64,000 bases of DNA from Chrysomallon squamiferum (GCA_012295275.1 CM022670.1:38479751-38543750), one strand, 5' to 3'. Numbered from the stretch's first letter, positions 37,538-50,215 are shown. Numbers and translations are program-made. The notes: a model not told the origin generated them from the sequence alone.

Positions 37538-38759
37538 CACACTGAAATGCAAATCAGTTGTTTTCCTGATAAGTTTTAATATGGTTTGGTAGTATATAAT
37601 ATAAAATAATAATAAAATAATAATCATAATCATAATCTATGAGTCAGAATGTTGTGAACCAGGTGTACTTTTCTGTTGATCAAAACTGTAAACATTAATT
37701 TATATTCAGTATATTATTAAAGTAGTTTTGATATATCTGTTTATTTATGTTGTCAACAGTTTTACATGAGCCTTGTGTTCAGTGATTAATACAAATTTTT
37801 TCTTTTCTTAATATTTTTTTTTATATAACATTATTTAATTATGTTTTTTTTTATTATTGTTATAATTTTTTATTTTTATTTTTTTTTATGTAATTACTGT
37901 ATTATTATTTTTCATTATTATTAATATATTTTTCGTTTTTTTTTAATTTAATTTTACATTCTTAAATTAATTAAATTTTTTGTTATTATTTTTTCTTAAT
38001 GTAATTTTGTACCAAATATCAGCTCTTTGTAATCAGATGTTATATAAAAGATAATTTAAAAACCTGAATTTTCCTTAAATACTCTTTTTCTTTTTTCATT
38101 TTTTTTATTATTATAATTTTTTAATGTCTGTAATTTAGAGAATAAACCAAAGATATTAAAGTCATTATGAACCTCAGAATAGCACAAAAAAAAAACAAAT
38201 AAATGTGCAATTTTTTTTTTCATTTTTACCTTCTTAAGAAATTGTTTATTTACTTGTGTATTTTTACTTAGAACGAAAACAAAATTATGAATTATTATTT
38301 GAATGTTATTTAATGATAAACTTCAATGAATTTATTTGCTTTTTTAATTAATAATGTATTTTGACATAGTTATGAATAATAAATTAGAAGATTGTTTATT
38401 TATTTATTTGAAATCATTTACTTACATACTATCAAAGATTACATTATGCAAGAATTATGAGTAAATATTTTTCATTATTTTGTTACAAAAATAGTTTCAG
38501 AAGAAAATTTCATATTATTAATAACATTATTGAAAAACTGTTTTTAAGAAGAATACGATGATTTTTCTAAATGGGTTTTCAGTATCACATTTTCATATAC
38601 ATAAATCAAATAATACATTACAGGTAGACATTCTATTTACCACAGTATATTTCATCATCATTTTTAGCAATTATTATTAGTATTATTATTATCAATGACC
38701 TTTAAATCTAACTAAATTCTTTAATGCAGTTTCTTTATCTTTTCTTTTCTTTATTACAG

Positions 38760-38837
38760 CCTTTTATGTCACCCAGATATCCAGGAGGCCCTAGGGGTCC
38801 AGGGATTCGAATGCCTAATCAAGTAGATTTTAATTCA
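38760..38837 (+). CDS. Ssdp: Ssdp exon (78 nt, phase 0 to phase 0) with the PFMSPRYPGGPR motif
   Basis: Encodes 26 residues: PFMSPRYPGGPRGPGIRMPN followed by QVDFNS. The PFMSPRY-GGPRP-IRM-NQ motif is diagnostic of SSBP2/3/4 and Ssdp. The acceptor has a long pyrimidine tract and ATTACAG; the donor is TCA|GTAAGT, followed at once by a (TA)n run. The DFN close to the end fits invertebrate Ssdp (NDFN or similar in insects, from memory) and is absent from vertebrates. A weaker in-frame donor, CAA|GTAGAT at 38823, would drop the last five residues (VDFNS). Confidence 0.96.
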
Positions 38838-40347
38838 GTAAGTATATATATATATATATATTATTATTATTTTTTATTATTATTATTATTATTGCTTCGG
38901 TATGCAGAGTAAAATAACAATTAATTTGTTGTATTTTCATTTCTTAATAAGTTAACTGAAACATCAAATTTCAGAAAAAATAAAAGATAAAATAACAGAA
39001 AGTAAACCATAAAAAAAAGCTGAACACATTTTCGTATTTAAAAATAGTGTAAGAAACTAACGTTAACATTGCGAAACAAAGATTTATCATAAAAACAATC
39101 TTTTATGCTTGTAAAATATTTATGTCAGCATTCAGAAATTCCAAACAAATTAAAAAAAAAAAAAGAATCTGAAATATTTAACTATTTTTTTAATTTCGTC
39201 ATACTGTTATTCTGAAATTTAGGCTTACAAACGTTTTTGTCTCTGAAATAACATGTTGTTTTGATAACATAGGAAATTTCTGCTTAGTAAATTGGACTAT
39301 ATTTGATTTATTTATCTTAGTATCACCGGACTTTTTAAGAGTTAGTTTGGATATTTCCATCATCTTTCTGTCACAGAATGAAAAAAACAACAAAAAACCC
39401 TGGAAAAAAAGGAAAAAAACATCTTTATACTTTGTCTTTAATACTGGATTTAAGACTTTTTCAAGATGGCACATTTCTGTTTGGATATTGCTCTCTCGGG
39501 CTGGGGGGGGGGTCTCTGTCATAGTGAGACGATGCAAAATGTCAGAGTTGGGCTGGTTGTGCCGATGTGGCAGAATTCACCAGCCCTTGCTGCAGATACA
39601 CCTGCACAAACAACAGCGAGAAGCCAGAGAGAGCCTGACAGGCAATCTCAATAACATCACCTGTCTGTTCTGATAATCTCACCTATCTCTACATCAACCC
39701 TGCACCATAGTCACTCTGATGTTACCCAGTGCACTGCGAAAACAGTTGAATAATGATAAGATTTTTTTGATTTTTTTCATTTTTTTTTGTTACTCAAATA
39801 TATTTGTTTCGCTATCAGCATTCTCTCATACTAGTGAAAAATGATAAACTGATAGCTGGGTCTGAGGTACAAGTTAAAAAAAAAAGAAATATGACAGAAA
39901 AATAATGAGATTTTTTTTTTTTTTTTTGGTTTGTTTGTTGTTGTTTCTTGTTAAAATAGCTATGGAAGTCATAGTAAACCCCTGTCTTACTCTTGTGTAA
40001 ATGTAGATTAAAAGAAGCCCAACTGCTAATTTATGTGAACAGCATGTTGTGTTATATATATTTTTACAAAATGCCATACAACTATTAAAAAATTTTAAAA
40101 ATTCTTTAACTTGTATTTGTGAAGAAATGCTACTCTATTCTTTGATGACGCGAATATTTTAATTTTTTTTCTATATTTATTGATTTATTTATTTATTGTT
40201 TTTAACTTTTTTCTTCTTTTTTTTTTAATATGTATGTGGATTATTCATATATATAAACAGATTTTATTTGTTATTATATGTGAATATTGATAATAATTAT
40301 GAAAGAAAAGAACTACAAGTTTCACATGAATGATTTCCTCATTGCAG
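38838..40347 (+). other. Intron of 1.5 kb
   Basis: GTAAGT at 38838 and TGATTTCCTCATTGCAG ending at 40347. It begins with (TA)n and (TTA)n tracts at 38842-38893. A block of ordinary complexity lies at 39440-39740, including a G9-11 run near 39502. The open frames there on both strands show no recognised similarity. Confidence 0.9.
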
Positions 40348-40405
40348 CCTCCTTGCAGTGGTGCTGGTCAGATGCCAATGCACAACAGCATGGATCCAAG
40401 ACCAG
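40348..40405 (+). CDS. Ssdp: Ssdp exon (58 nt, phase 0 to phase 1) with the HNSMDPRP motif
   Basis: Encodes PPCSGAGQMPMHNSMDPRP plus the first base of a glycine codon. This corresponds to the vertebrate PPGGVPGTQPLLPNSMDPTR segment. The acceptor is CATTGCAG and the donor CAG|GTGAGA, the only non-GTAAGT donor of the five. It is the first exon here to end out of phase 0. A second TTGCAG lies 11 nt inside the exon (AG at 40357-40358). Using it would shift the frame, so the upstream acceptor is preferred on homology. The methionine-rich stretch that normally follows (MQRMNPPRGMGP in vertebrates) is not found before 64000. Confidence 0.92.
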
Positions 40406-41659
40406 GTGAGAAATTAATATTATGTTGTTGTCTTTTTTACCCTTAATATAAATGTGTATGATATTACATGATTATAAATATAGATTTTGTCATTAGAATC
40501 AGACAACAGATGTACCTATACTGAACATTAAAAAAAAAAAAAATTTAAGGATCCTGTTACATTTGATATCAGCTGCTTGAAAATGCTCTTTTGCAGTTGT
40601 TTTAAGTCTGAAAGAAATGATATACATACGTTGATAGTACCTCTTTACATCAAAGAATAACTACATGTAAAAATACTTTGTGATCCTTACCTTTTTTTGT
40701 TCAGTATAATACATGCATATCTTAAGTATTGGAAGTCTTTGAATTTTTTTTTTTTTTTTTTTGTTTTTGTTTTTCTTTTCGTTTTTTTTTACTTTACATA
40801 AATTATAAAAACATGATGAAAAATGGATGAAATTTTTTTTCCAAAAAAAATCTTAAAACATAATTTCAAGAATTCAAAACTTTATGAGCTGTTGGGAACA
40901 AGTTTTGATATTGAGTTGTACAGATTCTGTTTTTAAAAAAAAAAACTAAATTTGTTTTTTTTTTGACTATTTTTGATGCCTAATGTCAGATAAATTTGAT
41001 AAATTTGAGATCACAGTTTTCAAAATAAGCTCTGTGATGTCAGAAATAAATCCCCCCTGCTAATGATTACAAGTTAATGTTTAAAATGACTAAAATTTAA
41101 AAAAAAACCAGTTATACATTGCATGCTGATTGTGTGAGAATAGTTTGCTGAAAATAATATTAGCTAATGAACAATTTTTTTGTAGTTTGGAAAATTTTTG
41201 GGATGGCCGTACATAAACAATTTTAAAAGATTTATCAGATTTATAAACAAAACACACACTTGAACTTGTACACACTAACATCAAAACTCAGAAGTGCTTT
41301 CGTACAGACAAGAGACAAAATAACTGGCATGGCATCCCAGATTTCAAAACTGGACAACTTCAGCTAGAACTAAAAAGAATGAGTTTAACACACTGTAACT
41401 GTAACCGTATTCAGCATAATTAAAACACAGTGTTTCAGTAATGCAGAAGAAAATTAGAAGTTTTAAAACTTTACATTTGAGTTGCTATATACCATTGTTC
41501 AAACTCTTAAAATGAACATTTTAAAGTGAATATAGGAATTAGAATACCTGGTCTCATAAGAATACAAACCCTTACAAGTTATTTCACTGTAAATAAAATC
41601 ACACCAAATACTGATAACCATGCTGAAACTAATCAAAGAATATCTCACACAATCACATA

Positions 41660-41661
41660 CG

Positions 41662-41704
<43 letters not shown>
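41660..41704. repeat. (CA)n microsatellite
   Basis: About twenty CA units with small GC interruptions at the left edge. Confidence 0.95.
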
Positions 41705-41708
<4 letters not shown>

Positions 41709-42129
41709 AATCACACACATGCATGCACACATTAAAAAAATAATACAAGTTCAAAACCACTGAATACTATGGAGTATTGATTAATAATTATATACTTCTG
41801 TTCTTCCACATCTATGAACAGCTATTAATAACTAAATGAACTGGCAAAACTGAAATATGTATAAGGGGGAATTGAAAAAAAAGATAATTATCTTCTGTTT
41901 AGCCTGTAGGGCCACATGAACAAGTGTGGAAACACAGGGAAATAATGTTAATAGATTTAACATCAGTTCTCTGCACAGATGTTGGTAATGACATCCCATT
42001 GAAACCATGCAGAAAAAATGTAAAATTAAATGTACAGTGTAGTTTGGCTGAATTAAGTAAAATCATTTTACACCTGTAAGAAGTATTACTTGTACATTCA
42101 TATGAACACAAACCTACAATAATTAATGT

Positions 42130-42590
42130 GTACTCCAGTACATCGGTATGAATAATGTTCCATACTGTAATTATTTCATGTTCATCTGCATTATATATTA
42201 CTTACACAATTGTATTACACACATCAGTATAACCTGTAAAGTAATACATTACTTGTATAACAATATAATAAATATGTAAAATAATGTAATATTACATCTG
42301 ATATATGTTCATCTATATTACATACGTTTTATTACTTGTATAATCTGACATATTACATACAGCATTTATACCACACATATCAGCATAATGTGTAAAATAA
42401 TGGCACATTCAGTATCTTTTTCATGTTTCATCTGTACAACCTGTAATATATTTACTTACATAACCATCTAGCTGCAGCCTGTAGAATAATATAACTGCAT
42501 TTCCTATACAGTGTGAGTTATAGATACGCATGTATCAGTAAGATATGATTAGATATATCATGTATTATCCCCTGTAGAATAATATAACAC
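42130..42590. repeat. Degenerate tandem repeat with CCTGTAAAATAATA core
   Basis: Variants of CCTGTAGAATAATATAAC occur near 42233, 42273, 42389, 42478 and 42571. They alternate with CATCTGTATTACATAC- and ACATATCAGTATAA-like segments. Copies are old and the spacing varies. Confidence 0.6.
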
Positions 42591-42829
42591 TGGAAACCAA
42601 ACAAAAAAAAATGCTTTGCCAATAATCATTAAATACAAATACGTTCTCTATAGAATAACACTTAAAGCACAATAACTCGACTCTAACAGCATCACTCACT
42701 GTAAGGCAGTAACCACACACATTACCCACCTTGTGATATCCAGTACTCCCTCTCCCCCACAAGATTTTTTTTTTTTTTTTTTTTTTTTGTTCATAACTGT
42801 TACAAAGTAGATATAATACATATTCAGGC

Positions 42830-43110
42830 CTGGGAAAAATGGACTTGTTGTTTTCCAATACACTGAGCAGTCGTACGACAATGAACCTGATTGAAGAAAT
42901 GAAGTGATGTGCTTAAAGGCAAGTCTGGTTTTATCTCCGTCGTGCTGGGAACAAGACCCTCGGAAAGACGTGATCCTCACAACACGAGCTTTTTGAAAAG
43001 GACTTGTGATCAAAGATAGAGCCAGCTTCCTTTAAGCTCTTTGAGTTTGGTCTAATCAATTTATAGGAGAGCCAGGCGAAAGCAGTGTAACCCAATGAAT
43101 GTGTCAGAAT
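42830..43110. other. Mixed-composition island with TCF-like site
   Basis: About 280 bp of ordinary complexity between poly-T runs. It holds GATCAAAG (43008-43015, the TCF/LEF core) and CTCTTTGAG (43036-43044). Minus-strand frames crossing it have poly-Lys stretches and no recognised similarity. Confidence 0.3.
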
Positions 43111-43199
43111 CATAATTGCTTTTTTTTTTTTTTTTTTTTCCTTTCCCCCCACCAGCTTTGAAGTATGCATGGATTCCTCGTTTACCTAATAATACACCA

Positions 43200-43660
43200 G
43201 TGATGGTTGTTGATTCTGTGCATTGTGGGTAGGAGACAAGGGGGGCGAAAAAACAAAAACAAATCTTGCAAAACCTTCCAAGGCATAACTAATTGACATA
43301 AGGGTTGTTGATTTTTTTTCCTTTGCCTAATACCCTGATGCTGTCATTGGTATCTGTATACTGGGGATAAGAAATAAAGAGATAAAGAAGAAAAATAAAG
43401 CAACAAAACTGCACATACGTAAAAAGTAAACACACACGGTTATTGTTCAACACAGTCGTCTACAGGTAACGCAGTGCATTTTATCTATACACTGTGGATA
43501 AGAAATAAGATATTTAAAAGAAAGAGAAAAACCATAACAAAGCAAAACCTCTTGAAGTATAACTAGTTAAAATACTCTGTTATTATTCAACACAAAGTCC
43601 TCTTCACTCAGTACAGCACCATTGCATCAATTCATTTCATTGCGGATTGAAAAAACAACA
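43200..43660. repeat. Degenerate ~135-bp tandem repeat, three to four units
   Basis: Segments like TCTGTATACTGGGGATAAGA start near 43215, 43353 and 43483, with a weaker fourth near 43630. Each of the middle units is followed by A-rich sequence and then GTTATTGTTCAACACA. Confidence 0.65.
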
Positions 43661-46600
43661 TCACATTATTACCATTGGTGATCATAAAGAATTGTATTCT
43701 ATATTTTTTTTGATTACTTGAGAAGGCCAAAGTGTGTGTGGGGGGAATGTTTTAAAATTAAAAAAATATAATTTTTAAATTCCGTTCTCTATCAGTAGTA
43801 GTTATATTCATCAGTCATTATGACACAGATAACAAGTAAATATCTTCTAGTGGAAAAAAAATATATAAAAAAATATATTTAAAAAATTAAAAATAGAGAA
43901 AAAAAACCATCCAGTAAGACCTCCCTTTCCCAAAGAATAACACACATTATCATCATTCATCACAAGGTTATTGTAAGAAGAAATTATAAACAGTGGTATG
44001 ATGATGGATGGGAAGGTTTGTTCAGACATACTTAACATTGTTTTTGTCAATGGCAGTTTAGTAGTTAATATAGCAGCACTTAGTGCTTTGTCTAGATAAG
44101 TGAAAGAAAAAAAGTTTTAAAGCTTTTTTGAAGTCAGTTAATAAGTGCAATTTGGTCGGTATTTTTTTAACTTTTTATTTATGAAGATACCATTACCAAG
44201 AATCTTTATTAATAATGATGATGATGATTATGAAGATAATAATATAAATATGAACATAATAAATAATTTATAAATGTATTAAAATTTAAAAGAAGTAAAA
44301 ATGTTTTAAAACTGACACAAGCACACATTCATACATATAAAAAAAAAATGCATCTAAATGGATTTAGATATTTATAGCCTGTGAATCACAGATGAAAAAT
44401 ACGTTGGTAATTGTAACTTGAGACAGTATTAGTAGTTTTGATTTAAAGTTATGTTCATGTTTTCAGTAAAGCACCCAAGTTCTGTGGTATGTCATATCTG
44501 TGTTTTATTGACTTTACCACATGAATGAGTTCAGTCACAGTGAAATCAAGGAAACAAGTTTTCAACTTACAGTTCATTAATATCGATCTAAATTGTAGCC
44601 TCACCTTTATTTAAGCCAAAGAGTTGGGGTTTTTTCTTTAATTTTTAAGTTATCACTTCACATTATTATTACTGTTTTATGTTTTTATTTATAAAGACTT
44701 TTTTCCTTACATTCATTTATGTCGGAAACTTTTTTCATTAACTCAGATTCAAAAACTATAAATACAGCTACTGTAGTTGTAATTAATATTTATCTTGCTA
44801 TTACTGTTCTCTTCAGAATCATTCATAATCATTTTTTAATTAATATTTTGTGTGTGTTTATTTATGTATATTGATAACTGCCAGGTTGTGTTTGTTGTTT
44901 ATGGTTATATGATAAGAAGTTTGTCTGTTCTGGGGTTGTTTTTTTTTAACAAAGAAACAACTAATAGAGCTTTGTAAATCATATTAAAATGAACTTAACC
45001 TGAAAATAAGAAATGAAATATGAAAGATAACAGTGAAAAAAGAATTAAAATAAATAAATTATGAAAATAGTTCTTGATAAAATAAAACAAACCAAACAGA
45101 CATCTACTGTTAAAGAATAATAATTCTGTTTTGCACATATCAAGAAAACCTCAGAATGGTTTTTTTCTTCATCTTCTTAAATATAACTTCAAATTTTTAA
45201 TTCATTTTTGTTTGTTTGTTTGTTTATTTAATATTATTTTTTGAACAGTTGATGCTAATAGAACATTACCAAAACGACAATTTTTGTCATTTTCTTCTTT
45301 CTCTGTAAAAATGAGAAACTTTTTTTCAAAAGAAAGAGAAGAAGCAGAAACGAAAAATAATAAACAAAAACCAAAAATTACTTGCAGTTAATGGAATATT
45401 TCAAAGAGGAAACAAGCTGGTAGTCACAGTATATACTGCTCACTGTACCAGGACATAAATAAAGTGTATTTACCCATCTAGTGTATACATAAAGTATATT
45501 TACTCTTGCTGACTGGGGAGTTGTCAGCCATGTTACAGAATTTGTTTGGAAAAGTGGCCCCCTTTGAAGTCAGCCTGATTGAACCTATCTTTTTATAGAA
45601 TTACATGTAAAAAGATTTTTAAGTGTTTTCTTTTTTCTGTTTTCTTTCTCAGCTGCCACTAAATGTTATAATATTTTGACACTTTGAAGCTGAATTTTGT
45701 ACATATGGAGTTAGGGATATAGTTATTTGAAAAAAAATGAATATCAATATTACCAGTGGAAAATACTTAATTGAATCTAGATTATTCTGCATGCGATTTT
45801 TGCTGATTGATAAATATACTGCATGGAAATACAGTTATTTATTTTATTTTATTTTATTTTTTATTTTTTATTTTTTTACTTGTGTGTTTTAAAAAAAAAA
45901 GGATCTGTTCCTTAATTTTCACACAGAACAAACAGGCTGTCTTTGGTCTGCCTGGTACATTGAGGTTGTGGGTGTCAGTGGATATCTCTCAAATCTTTGT
46001 AATTAGCTTTTGTCAAGATCTAGATCTACTTAACATACATCCGATTCACAGCATTCCAAACTTACAAAACCAATTGCTGTTAAGACCATGTATTTAAAAA
46101 ACTGAGTCACTGCATTCGTATGTAGTTCAATATTTTCTAAATATATCAGAAGTGTCACTATATATTCAGATGTTTTTAATGGTTAATATATTTTTGCCTC
46201 TCTTGGTGTAAGTTACATGTTAAATTAAAAACAGTTTGATTATGAAATGGAACTTGCCTATAGCTTGCAGTTTGTCTTTTACTAAAACAGTGCATCATAG
46301 TGTATTAGTGAACACACTGCTGAGAAAAACGAATAAATAAACAAACAATGCAAACAAACAAAAAACACAAAGGTTTTCAATATTCACAGAAGTTAAAGAT
46401 GTTTTTGGATATTTTTTAAAACCATTTCAGTTATGAAGAAGAAATTTTGTATTTTAACATTAATCCTCCATTTATTCAATAATAATAATGATGATAATAT
46501 ATTCTTTTATCTTTAAAAAAAAAAAAAAAAAAAAAATTCTGACCTTAAAACACTGGTCTCAAGCCTCTACCAAACAATAATTTTCTTGTTGCAATAAAGT

Positions 46601-47764
46601 TATAATTATATAGTAATCTTTTATGATGCTACACCCACATGTGTAATATAAAAAAAAAAAACACAAAAAATATTTCTTTTTTTTTCTTTCCTTCATTTTG
46701 TTTTTTATTTTTATCTTTTAGAAATTAATCTTTACCTTACAGCACTAGTATAGTCATAATAAAACAATAAACTGTAAAATTGGAATAATAACTTCTCTTT
46801 TATATGTTTAGTATGCACTAAGAAAGAGACGAGCATTAAAAAAAAACAAGAGAAAAAAAAAAAAAAAAAAAGCTAATTTTTTGGAATTCCGTTGAAATGT
46901 TCTCTTTTCTTCTCCATCATGGAAAGAGAATTTCTGTTTTAACTGCAATGAAAATGCAGTAATCTGAATGTCATAAGTCACAGTGTTTTCTTTCTGAAAT
47001 TAGTTTGGCTTGTACTACAATGAAAATCATCCTTTGAAATAAAACAATCTGTCTCGGCTTTCTTTCTCATTATCTCCCAGATGAAAAACTCTGCAATTTT
47101 AATGAGTAAAATTCTTAGTTTCTGATTTTTTTTTTTTCCTTTTTTCTTTCTTTTTTTTTTTTTTTTTTTTCTTCTTATAATTGCTTTACATGACTGTAGC
47201 TCCTATTCATCTCATAGTTATGTGTGTTTGATTTTTTCTGAAGAAATAATTAATGTTTCAATAAAGTGCACTGTGAATTCTCTTTGTGTTTTATGATAGT
47301 TTTAACTTTTTTTTCTCTTTCTTTTTTTCTTTTTTAATTTTATTATTTTTGTCATGAAGGATATTACTGAAATCTGTACCTCAGGTGCTAACTTCGATAT
47401 AAAAATGTAAATATGTATTATTAAAATAATTTAGTTGTATTAAGAAATAAAATTACTGAACTTTGCCAGTGGGCATTTTGAAAACAAAACGAAACAAAAA
47501 AGAAAAAGGAAAAAAATTTAATCAAAACTGTGCTGAAAGGACATTTATCATATTTGGTAAATTTGTTGGATTACTTTTTTCTTTTCATTTTTAGTTTTTT
47601 TTTTTTTTTTTTGTGTTATTTTTGTTTTTCCATTAAACTACAAAGGCATGATATTAAAAAAAAAAGTGTATAACTCATTTTGGAAAAAAACAGTGTATCT
47701 AGTATACTTTGTGATTTAATAGTATAAATTATACAGTAAGCTAACAATATAACCTTTCTTGTGA

Positions 47765-47985
47765 TTCAGCCTCCATTTTACACACACAGACACACATGGA
47801 CACACACACACACACATGAACACACTCTCTTTTATTGCTATTCACTTTCTCTTGGTAAATTCTGTTCCATTCCCCTCTGTAATTATTATTTTTATTATTA
47901 TTGTTGTTGTTATTATTATTACAATTATTGTAACGATAATAACTTTTATAACTCTTACCACTATTACAACCATTATTTATTAAAT
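47765..47985. repeat. CA-rich and (ATT)n low-complexity tract
   Basis: CACACA runs with ATGAACACA interruptions at 47780-47828, then a degenerate TTATTATTG tract at 47880-47985. The Tyr-rich 141-codon open frame is mostly a translation of these. Confidence 0.8.
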
Positions 47986-47989
47986 ATAT

Positions 47990-48370
47990 TTATTTTGGCA
48001 CGGAGAGTGAATGACACAGAAGCTCCAAGGCTTGGCGCAGGGGACTTTGATACGAGCTTTCACAATCGCTCAGCTGTCATAAGCTCCATTTCATGCTGGC
48101 AAAATAATTATCTGTTTCTATTAGTTTTTCATTCTGGTAAATGCTGTGAATTGCTTGAGAGATCTCGTAAAGGAAACAGCTTTTAGATTGCATTTGGTGA
48201 ATTACTTCTATTGAACAGTTTCAAGTGTCTAATATCATGTGTGCTGGCCAACATTAAGGTTCTAGTTGGCAGCAAAGGCATCTGGCATCAAAAGACAACT
48301 GTGTGCATTTCTGCCTCGACTGCTTGACTCAATAAAAATTCTCCTTATAGCGGTATCTTGATATTTTTGT
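47990..48370. other. Mixed-composition island, candidate regulatory element
   Basis: About 380 bp of fully ordinary complexity with almost no homopolymers, flanked on both sides by low-complexity DNA. It includes AAAATAATTATCTG (homeodomain TAATTA core) and many TG/CA-rich motifs. This is one of the cleanest conserved-element candidates in the window; conservation cannot be tested here. Confidence 0.4.
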
Positions 48371-48529
48371 ACGTATTTAATATCCATATTGATAGCTTTT
48401 ATCTCACGTTTTCATGTCAGTCTTTTTTTTTTTTTTTTTTTTATAATCTGTTGGGGGTTTTTATGTTGGGTTGGTTTATTATTTTTTATTTTTTCTCATC
48501 ACAGAAGTCAGAATGAATTATGTTTGGCA

Positions 48530-48840
48530 GACTATTTCAGAAAATTCATTTCACCATGAAATAATATTTGGGAGATAATTGTAGTAAATGTGTTAGAGGA
48601 AATAAATTTAATTTTTTTTTTTTTTTTTTTTTTTTTTTTCTATTTTTGTGTATTATTCACATAAAAAGTGAATACATTTTTACTTATTCTGAGGAATTTA
48701 TTTCACCAAGAAATATTAGATTGATTCAGTAGATGGGTTTGAGAAAGCTAGTTGTTTTATATATATATAATTCACATAGAAAGTGAATATATTTTTTTAC
48801 TTTACTTTGAGAATTACCATGAAATAATATACTTCCACAC
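48530..48840. repeat. Degenerate tandem repeat with ATTCAC-N7-GTGAAT inverted repeat
   Basis: ATTCAC...GTGAAT pairs lie at 48655-48673 and 48770-48788. CACCATGAAATAATAT-like segments lie near 48552, 48705 and 48818. About three units of 115-150 bp, distorted by a poly-T run. Confidence 0.6.
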
Positions 48841-50028
48841 AAATATGTTTTTTAAGAGATGCCTATATTTCTTTTTATATTGTAGATATGTGCATTGATA
48901 CATTCAACACATATTGTTTTAATATATCAGTCACACAGGGCAAATGCATTTTCACTCAATTCTGGAGAGAAAAAAAACAACAACAACTGTGAATTTATTT
49001 TACCAAATAGATAAGCATAATAGATAACACAAATTGATTAATGAACACCACTTCTGATCATGTATTCATAAACATAATTAAACATGCAAGACCATTTCAA
49101 AATGTTTAATTTTGTAATGAGATAGTGTTCACAGATATTTTTAATGAATATATTTGACGAAATGAATTATACTGTGGGATATTACTTCACAGGCAAAATG
49201 TGATGACGTTTCAAGCAGGAATTAATATGCAAGACTGATCCATTAAATTATTGCATTCAGTCACTGCTGATAAGATTTTTATGTTTTTAGAATAATGAGA
49301 ATTTCAGAATGTAAATTGAAAACATTATGCTGCAAATTTTTTCCATGGATTTCATTATTGGTTTTAATTTAATTTTGTTGCAATGCTCTGTTCAGTTTTC
49401 ATCACTGATTTACATGTTATTTAAATTTATATTTTATTTTAGATTTTGCATATCATACACATACTCAAACACAGACACACACATATACACATTCATACAC
49501 CCATCAATAATCTAAATTTAATTATTAGTGATAAACATTTTTTTTAACTTGTATACGTTACAAAAATTGTCGATAAAGGATTCTGAAATACATTCTAATT
49601 ATGTTTAGCAATACTGTTAACATATTTTTTAATAAATAAATAATGAAAGAGAAAAAAAAAAAAAAAAATTGATTCTGGTATATGATAGGCATGAAATTCA
49701 ATACCAATTACTATTTTTAAATTATAAAATTTTGTAAAATTTAAAAATATTTAATTTTATTATTATTATTTTTTTTTTTTATCCCCATTTCCTTTAACGT
49801 ATTTTCTAATTTTAAACAGGGAAATATGGTAAACATTTTATTACCTTAACTTCAGGGCATGCCTTTGTACAGGGAAAATCCCTGCAGCTTGTTCAATTGG
49901 TTTTAATTACATCTGGTCATGAGAACCTATCTGGCACACCAGACTAAATTAAAATCTCCTGTCATGTCTGAATTTCTTTTCTTTATCACCCCAAAGACAA
50001 CCTGCAGTTTTCCTATATTAAGTGCTTT

Positions 50029-50215
50029 CAAAAAAAAAAAAAAAAAAAAAACTAAGCAAAGAAATTACATGTACAAGATGTTGAACGTGATAAACTTCTC
50101 CCCCCCCACCATCTCTTCCCCATCCAACCCCTATCATCATCATCATCATCACCATTGTCATCATCATCGTTTTTTCTTTATAAGCTTTTTTGGGCTGTGG
50201 ATTCAGTCTGTTAAG

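Larger units (their letters stand above)
27977..38759 (+). other. Intron of 10.8 kb
   Basis: GTAAGT at 27977 and a long pyrimidine tract TTTCTTTTCTTTATTACAG ending at 38759. It contains a 78-bp duplication at 28774-28921, several microsatellites, an island at 33770-34220 and an inverted CCAAT pair at 36167-36181. The stretches 28921-30400, 30450-31500, 32700-33700 and 36700-38700 are plain AT-rich intron with long poly-A/T runs; I see nothing else there. Confidence 0.88.

Noticed and set aside
40357-40359. Alternative acceptor 11 nt inside the last exon
   Set aside because: It would shift the frame relative to the upstream phase-0 exon and lose the PPCSG start that fits the family; noted as a possible cryptic site only.
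45807-46097. Possible exon around ACACAG|AACAAACAGGCTG
   Set aside because: The downstream GTACAT is a weak donor, the peptide has no SSBP similarity, and the frame starts in a poly-T tract.
47761-48186. 141-codon open frame on the plus strand
   Set aside because: It is a CA repeat and an (ATT)n tract followed by a unique island. A CAG precedes CCTCCATTTTACAC, but the product has no SSBP similarity and no matching donor was found.
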